Shown: positions 57,121 to 64,000 of the stretch, piece by piece
Position numbering within the stretch: position 1 is the stretch's first letter
Layout of the letters: every line of letters begins with the position of its first letter
NCBI GenBank assembly: GCA_016946835.1
Contig: JACVTC010000166.1
Span: forward strand, 1-64,000
Direction of reading: 5' to 3'
Length of the DNA stretch: 64,000 bases
Source of the DNA: Neocallimastix lanati (nom. inval.)
Taxonomy: Eukaryota; Neocallimastigomycota; Neocallimastigomycetes; Neocallimastigales; Neocallimastigaceae
Notes under the pieces: model-generated
Told to the model about the DNA's origin: nothing
The model's database searches: none
Seen by the model: the letters and a program-made list of their open reading frames with translations, nothing else
Made by a program: the position numbers and the translations under genes

Positions 57121-57960
57121 ACAATTTTTTTTTTTTTTTTTTTTTTTTTGATTACAAATATGATTCATCTGTGGTAGATTTCATGAAATAAACTACAGAA
57201 GGATAATCAACGAAATAAGCCATTAACCCTAACCCATACTTAATGTATCTAAATGCATGATTAATATCTGATGAATATCTACCTCTAGTCCATGAAATAG
57301 ATGAATCATTAATCGGGAAGAATAAACCAGTTACCAAGGTTAGTATAGATTAATCTATCTTGTAAATCTGCGTTGCTCATGTTAAAGTCTCCAAGAATAG
57401 ATGGATGATTTTTCTGAAGCCATATTAAAATTTCAGAGAATGCATATCGGACCTGTAATGAGTGTTTCTTAGTGAAAATTTAGACATTACCTTCAGAACA
57501 CTTAAAATAATTCTATAGACTATATATTGTTAAAGAAAAGAAGTGAGCATATGAATTATTATAAAGGACCCTTTGTTACGAGACATGATACCCAAGATAT
57601 AAAATACTACAACCTGGTGTATTTGGATCCATTCTTTTCTAGAAATATTCGTAATTGAAAAGTGTCACATTACAAGGATATCTAAGATCATTAGTCCTAT
57701 TACCTGTTTCCAGAATACATAGAAACAATGGTTTTAAAAATTGTGTTGAAGTATTCAATACTATCTCTTTTCACGAAATTTCATCCATTGCTATTCTTGT
57801 GTTAGAATGTGAAATATGATTTTGAAAGTTAGGTATATTGGGAGTATTGAGAACATAATTGTTATTTATAATATTTACTAAATTTGTTGAAGTGGGATTT
57901 ACTGAATATGTATAGGATGTGTTATTAGATATTTAATTTTTTTTTTTTTTTTTTAAATAC
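57121..57960 (-). pseudogene. LINE endonuclease relic, minus strand, ending in poly-A
   Basis: The minus strand reads FLKPLFLCILETGN (near 57730), KRMDPNTPG (about 57635), ILGDFNMSNADLQDRL (about 57400-57350) and INDSSISWTRGRYSSDI (about 57325-57270), then runs into a poly-A (T-run 57128-57149) without any RT. It shares near-identical stretches with the plus-strand relic at 55.5 kb, for example KRMDPNTPG, so they are the same LINE family in opposite orientation. Confidence 0.75.
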
Positions 57961-60960
57961 CAAAAAGAAATCTTCTGATTTCACATGGAACATCTACAAT
58001 ATAAAATTTTTACTAATTATCTTGATTTTTAAAATACTTTTACCAATTTTGAATGGTTGAAATTTAGAATGTATAAAACTATAAAAAGATTTCCATTCCT
58101 TAAATAAATAAAGTCTTAAACAAAAGCTTTGGAGTGAATCAATCTCCTACATTTCCATTTTACAATAGCCACATGATTTTAAATAATACTATAGAAAAAT
58201 ACGTATTCAAACTAACGCTAAAGTAAAAACTAAAAAAAGATTCATTACAATGATAATATGTAGAAACTACATGATATTATTAATTAAACAATTCTAATAT
58301 TTCTTCATATCCATTTTAAAACAATATAATCTCTAACCCTAAACATCTGGTTCGCTGTTCACTTTCTATAGTCATTTAATATTACATATTTTTTTCTCTT
58401 CTTACTAAAACCCACTTAAGAAAGTATAACCATTGATTATCAACAGAATTACTGAAAACTATAATTAGTACACTTAGTATAGTATATTCCTTTTCTTTCA
58501 ATCCTTAATGAATCTAGAAAAATAGTCCATATCATTGGGTAAAACTATTTCCAATAAAATGAAAATATATAATGAAGGATTAAAATAAAATTTATAAAAA
58601 ATAAAAAGAAAATAAAAATAAAAGATAAATAATTCAGTAGAATCTAACGAATTTTAAAAATTTTTTTATTATATTTCTGAAAAAGTAGTAGTAAAATGAT
58701 AGGAAAATATATCTACCTTATTTAATGTCAGAAAGATGATTATTCCATTGTAAAATGTAGTCATAGGTGAAAAAAAAAAAAGTAATGTAAAACAAAAAAC
58801 TGATATAACAATTCGGTTTTGATTTTAAAAATACATATATTTTTTATTAAATATAAAAAATAAAATATATTTTATTTTATTATGATTTTATATTGAACTA
58901 ACAATAGAAATATCTAATATTAAACTATTAGATATATTATCATCATTAAATAAAGAGACACAATCTGATTTTAAAAAATAGAAAAAAATTTTAATTTAAA
59001 AATAATATATATATATATTATATATTAAATATTTTGAAGATTTATATTCATAATTTTAGTAATAAACAAAGAGAATGTAAAATACTAATCAATAAAACAA
59101 TATAACAATTAAATTTGAACAATTTCTATTATATATGTATAATAATTTTATATATTAATAATTTATTTTTACTTTTTTAGAGTTTAATATATAGTTCTAA
59201 TATTTTAAATTTTATGTATTTTTTTAAATCTTATTTATTAATTTAAATAAATAAAATAGTTTAATATAATTAATAATTATATACAAAAAGCTCTTGATGG
59301 ATATTTATGATAATATTGTCAATATTTTTTTGTGATGATTACTTTTCTACTTAACTTTGATATTAACAATCTAAAATATATAATAATGCATTATGTAACT
59401 TATTAGGATTAATTTTGTAAATAAAAATAAATTAAGTTTTAGTTATTTTCAAAAGTTAAAAAAAAAGAAATTATTTATCCATTAATAATTCTTTAAACAC
59501 TGTAGATATCATGTTTTATTTGAAACTGATTAATTATTGTCTTCTAATTTATTATTTATTTTTATAAGAGTTTTTTTTTTATCAAACTTTTATAAATTTA
59601 TCCAAGACAAATATAATCATAAAATTCCATTTTGATGATGGTTGATTACAAATTAATTTTATATTAAAAAGTAAAATATATATTACTATTTTAAATAATA
59701 TGATAAAGCATTCTATTTAATGCTTACTAAATAAAAATTATTTTAATGATGTATTTTATTGGGTTTTAAATTATTAATGTATTGAGAATTGATATTAAAC
59801 ACTAATACCAGTTTATTGATTCTTGAATTACTAAAAGTAAGTTTAAAAAATTAATTATTGTAGTCAATTAAAAAGAAATCATAAAAAAGATTATAATTAC
59901 AACAACTAATATGTAGAAATGAATTTAAATAAAGGAATTACTATTTTTTTTTTAATAATTTGTTTAGAGAAATTAATTTCATGAAATAATAATTTTGATA
60001 CAGTTATAGAAGTAACTTTATATTGGTAATCATTAAAATATATAGCAATTATTCTACTTCTTTTTCAAAATACATTAATCAATTATTATTAATTAAATCT
60101 ATCTTATTAATAATATTATTATAAAGTAATTATAGTCAAAATAAATACCTGGTTTTATTATATGATAATTCATTTCATTATGTATTATGCATTCTTCATA
60201 AAGCTTTGACCTTCACAAAAAATTTTTTACTTTATGCAAAGTATATTTATAAATTAATATTATTTAAATATTATTACTTGAATAAATAGATTATTTATTT
60301 ATTAACCTATTTCAAAATTAGTCATGTTTTTTCATATCTTTTAAATAAAGAACAACTATTTGAAAAATAAAAAATAAACAAAAAAACAAGAAAATAAAAT
60401 TCAAATTAAAAAGAAGCTTTTGAAACATCTGATTATAAAAAAAAAAGAAATGAAGGAAATTAAATTAAAACTAAAGTTTGAAATTTCATATAAAAAAATA
60501 AAATTAAATAATAAAATTGAATAAAAATAAAAACAAAAAAGAAAAAAATAAAAAAATAAAAATTTAGAGTTTAAAATTAAAGTTTGTATGAAACTTTAAA
60601 TAAAAAATAAAAAGGAAAAATTATAATTTTTATAATTTAAAGGAAAAAAAAATATTAAGTGAAATTTAAAATAATATTTTATAATAAAAAAAAATATTTA
60701 TGAATAATATTTTTATAAAGAAATTTGTTATTAAAATTAACATTAAAAAAAATAAAATTAATTAATAATATCAAATTCTTTATTTTTTTAGAAAAAAAAC
60801 GAATTTTAAAAACTTTCATTTATAAATAATTATTTTCTTTATAAAATATTACTGATGTTATTTTTACTTTTGTTTTATTATTATTTTTTTGCTTAATTTT
60901 TTTATTAATAGTTATAGTTATATATGAATATTTAACTTTTTTAGGGAATACAGTGAAAAA
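57961..60960. other. AT-rich region with little or no recognisable sequence
   Basis: About 58050-58200 on the minus strand may hold a trace of a LINE zinc-knuckle end (CGYCKMEM), preceded by a T-run at about 57936-57954, but this is weak. The remainder is AT-rich with no supportable gene. Confidence 0.5.
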
Positions 60961-60974
60961 AAAAAATATTCATT

Positions 60975-61175
60975 AAAGAAAATTAATTGAGCTGAAATAT
61001 ATAAAGTCAGTCAATACATAGACGAGGTTAGAATAATTAATGACTGAGCTAAAATATATCAGTCCATTATAAATAAAGATTAACAATAATACCTTGAGAT
61101 AGATTAAGTCACCTAGGTATCCAAAGAATATTCTGTATTGAAATATGTCAGTCCGATAAAATAGAATTTATTTAA
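60975..61175 (+). repeat. degenerate GTCAG/CTGAA repeats resembling a copia leader array
   Basis: Contains GAGCTGAAATATATAAAGTC with AGTCAATAC, then ACTGAGCTAAAATATATCAG with TCC, and TTGAAATATGTCAGTCCGAT. The spacing and the alternation of CTGAA-like and GTCAG elements recall the leader arrays of elements A and B, but no LTR or coding remnant was seen beside it. Confidence 0.4.
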
Positions 61176-63252
61176 TGACGAATGGGATAAAACTTTGTAA
61201 CCAGTTGAATTTTTAAGTTTATAGAATCAATTCCTCTAATGTCTGGAAAAAAATTAATTAATAAAAAATGATAAAAATATGGTAAACAAAATATTGAATA
61301 AAAAAAAATAACTAAAACATATTTCGAGATGTCTCAAGCAAACAAACCATTCAAAGAGAATTTTTTATTAGAAAAATATATATATATGTCAATAGTAAAC
61401 TTAATTAAAATTATGATTTGGCATATTTAAATAAACAAACCATAGGAATCAATAAATATATTACAAATATTTTGCATATTCAATACCTTTTAAAGGATTT
61501 TTTAAATTAATTTTTCTTAAAAAAAATTAAAAAATAAAAAAAAAAACTAAAACACATACTATTATATAAGAAATCATTAAAATTCAAATCAAACAATTTC
61601 TATTTATAAATCAAATAACTCTACACTGAAATTTTTGGCTTATAAAATATTTCTTATTTACAGAAAAAAATTTAATAATCAAAAAGAAATTACATACAAA
61701 AAGAATACATCTTTTTTTTTTTTTTAAAGATAATAACAACATAGATACTAATAAAATACGTAACATAATAATAATTGTTTTTCTTTCTTTTTATTTCTTT
61801 CTATCAGTAATATATACTAGATTGAGAAGGCCATCGTTTGAATTAATTAAAATTAATTCTAAATATATTAACAAAGGATAAATTATTAAGAATTCTCAAT
61901 ATATTTATAATAAATTTATAATAACTAATTAATAAGAATAACTAAAAAATTCAAAATATATAAATAATGAATATTAATGAAAATATTATACTTTTGAATT
62001 AATATTTACACTTGAATACTATCTAAAGTAGTTAATATTTGTTAGTATGGATTTTCTAAAATTATCTATTCGCACATTGTAGAAGTATTTAATGAAAAGA
62101 AAAACTGTCAAGTAAGTTATGATTTTGTGTACTTTAATCAATATTAAAAAAATTTTATATGCCTTAATTATACAAATTTATATAATAATAAGTAAATAAT
62201 AATATTATTAATTTTTTATTTAAAATAAATAATTATTTCTTAAAATTGATAAATGAAAACAGTATAAATTATATTTAATTTTTTTTAAAAAAATAACATT
62301 TTACTTTATAGAAAGAAAGCCTTTTTATATTTCAAGGTTTAATAATACTTATTTAAAATATTTTTTTAATAATACTTTTTATTATTACTATTTAGTATTT
62401 ATTGATTTTTTTTAACTAAAAATATTTTTTATTTATTATTATCTATCTTTTTTTTTTTTTTTTGTTATTGTATTTTTTCTAGTAATTTTTTTTTTCATTA
62501 TACAAAATATTATTCATTATCGGACATTGAAGACTATTTATTTGAATATTTTTTCAAGTACTAATTTAAAATAGCTGTTGTAGCAAGATATGTCCTTTTT
62601 ATTTTAGTAAAGATATAAAAATTTTATCGATTAAATATTAAAAAAATATTAAATATAATTAAAAAAAATAAAAAATAATGAAAAAAAATGAATTTAAAAC
62701 AAAATTAGAATAAAATATTTATAATAAAAATAAATATATAAGATACAATTAATAAAAATAAATTAGAATTAAATCTTAAAAAAAAATATTACAGAAATAA
62801 ATATTTTACAATAAAAAATACTATAGTTAAATATGACAATAAAATTGGAAATGACAACGTAAAAATAAGAATATAAATAAGATAAATAAAAGAAAATATT
62901 TATAATTTTATATGATAAAAAATTAAAAAAAATTATAATAGTATTTATTGTTAAAATACAAAACATAAAACTAAAATCAAATAAATAAAATATTTTAAAA
63001 AAAAGAAATGGAACAAAGAATCTTTTTATAAAAAAAAAGTAATATATAAGAAAAATAAAATTGTAGAAATAAAATTCAAAAATAAATGCCAAAATTAAGA
63101 ATAGAAAATAAGAATAATAGCTTAAAAAATAAAAATTATAATTAAAAAATGAAATAACAACAAGAAATAAAAATAAAAATAAAAATTATAGTTTAATATA
63201 CAAAAAAAATAAATAAAAAATATCTAATAGAAATAAAAAAAAATTGAAATGA

Positions 63253-63301
<49 letters not shown>

Positions 63302-64000
63302 TAATAAAAAATAAAAATTGAAAATTCGAATATAAAGAATACTTTAAGGATTAAATAAAAATCGAAAGAAAAATTTTAGAAAAACATAATAAAAAAAATA
63401 AAAGATTTATTATTAAATAAAATCAAATAAATAAATAATTATTTAAAAAAAATAAATAATAAAGTATAAAGGTGAGATTGAAATAAAATAAATATAAAAT
63501 AAAATAAAATAAAATAAAAGAAATATTGAATATAATTAAAGTACAGATTGATAAAATAAAATAAAATAAATAGTGAAGTAATATAAAAGAGTAAAGTATT
63601 AATAAAAATAAAATAATATAAAATAAAATAAAATAAAATAAATAGAAATTTAGATAAACTAAATATAGGAAGTTTAACAATTTAATAATAATGACGAAGC
63701 GTTTCAAATTGAAATAAAACTTAAAAAAATAATAATAAATGTATAATAAAAAATAATTACTTTACAATGAAAGTTTTAAAGTTAAAAAGAAGGAAATAAA
63801 ATCAAAACTTTCATACTTAAAAAAAATAAAATAAAAGTAAATAAATATTAAAAGAAGCAAAATAAAAAAGAAATAGAATTAATATCTAATTTTAAAATAT
63901 ATCATAAAGGTAAAATCAATATAATACTAAATGAACAAGGATAAAAATAAAAAAAAATAAATATGTAATATATATTGAAATAAAAATGAATGGATAAAAT
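61176..64000. other. AT-rich region without recognisable genes
   Basis: Simple A/T-rich sequence including an A-run at about 63258-63299 and AATAAA-type microsatellites near 63480-63650. The Phe/Ile/Leu-rich minus-strand frames at 62769-63092 and 63423-63707 are low-complexity readings of A-rich DNA. Confidence 0.6.

Noticed and set aside
57215-57240. Telomere-like CCCTAACCC
   Set aside because: A single occurrence inside a LINE endonuclease relic, not a tandem array.
62769-63707. Hydrophobic minus-strand frames near the right end
   Set aside because: Low-complexity A-rich DNA read backwards; the Phe/Ile/Leu composition follows from AAA/AAT/ATA runs.
1-64000. Dictyostelium or other AT-rich protist as the source
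   Set aside because: Asn-rich proteins and AT content would fit, but the scaffoldin-like gene architecture points to anaerobic fungi. This remains an inference, not proof.

Overview
The window looks like a piece of an anaerobic rumen/gut fungus genome (Neocallimastigomycota). The grounds are its extreme A/T richness with long homopolymer and (TTTTTA)n tracts, short AT-rich spliceosomal introns, Asn-rich retroelement proteins, and one giant Cys-rich repeat gene that resembles the large scaffoldins (ScaA type) of fungal cellulosomes. Genus cannot be assigned from sequence reading alone. Only one non-transposon gene was recognised. Almost everything else with coding signal is retroelement, young or decayed.

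Layout. (1) 1-4488: 3' part of a Ty1/copia element (copy A1, + strand). Its gag part is broken by four 1-nt indels and a stop, its pol part is open, and it ends in a 3' LTR. (2) 4489-5456: inverted fragment of a diverged relative (LTR, primer-binding site, leader) abutting A1. (3) 6198-25130, minus strand: a 12-exon gene predicted to encode about 5,253 residues. It has a signal peptide, six ~280-residue modules spread over phase-1 exons, a 9.75-kb last exon packed with Cys/Tyr repeats, and a hydrophobic C-terminus. (4) 25131-27954: AT-rich upstream region. (5) 27955-34402: complete copia element A2 (5-bp target duplication AATTA, near-identical LTRs, intact 1,555-aa Gag-Pol). (6) 34403-38563: AT-rich DNA with a decayed Ty3/gypsy piece at 36.1-37.1 kb whose protease-RT linker is a minisatellite. 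(7) 38564-45509, minus: complete copia element B (5-bp duplication GATAA, LTRs differing at one visible base, intact 1,569-aa Gag-Pol). (8) 45690-48840, minus: decayed Ty3/gypsy chromovirus (RT, RNase H, integrase, chromodomain), itself hit by a copia solo LTR at 46988-47219. (9) 49299-54264: a LINE (endonuclease, RT, zinc knuckle, poly-A, 14-bp target duplication) inserted into an older copia relic. (10) 54.3-58 kb: graveyard of copia and LINE fragments in both orientations. (11) 58-64 kb: AT-rich DNA with no recognisable gene.

How the parts relate. The scaffoldin-like protein would be exported and held at the cell surface or in the cellulosome as a multi-module platform. The regular phase-1 introns show that it grew by duplication of exons and exon pairs. 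Both intact copia families appear to prime reverse transcription from a cleaved 5' half of tRNA-Lys(CUU), and both carry in their 5' leaders an array of short imperfect hairpins bounded by GTCAG and CTGAA. These two shared leader features are the most unusual non-coding signals seen. Nesting gives a relative order: gypsy and copia relics are oldest, then the LINE and the solo LTR, while the position of A2 and B in that order rests on their nearly identical LTRs.
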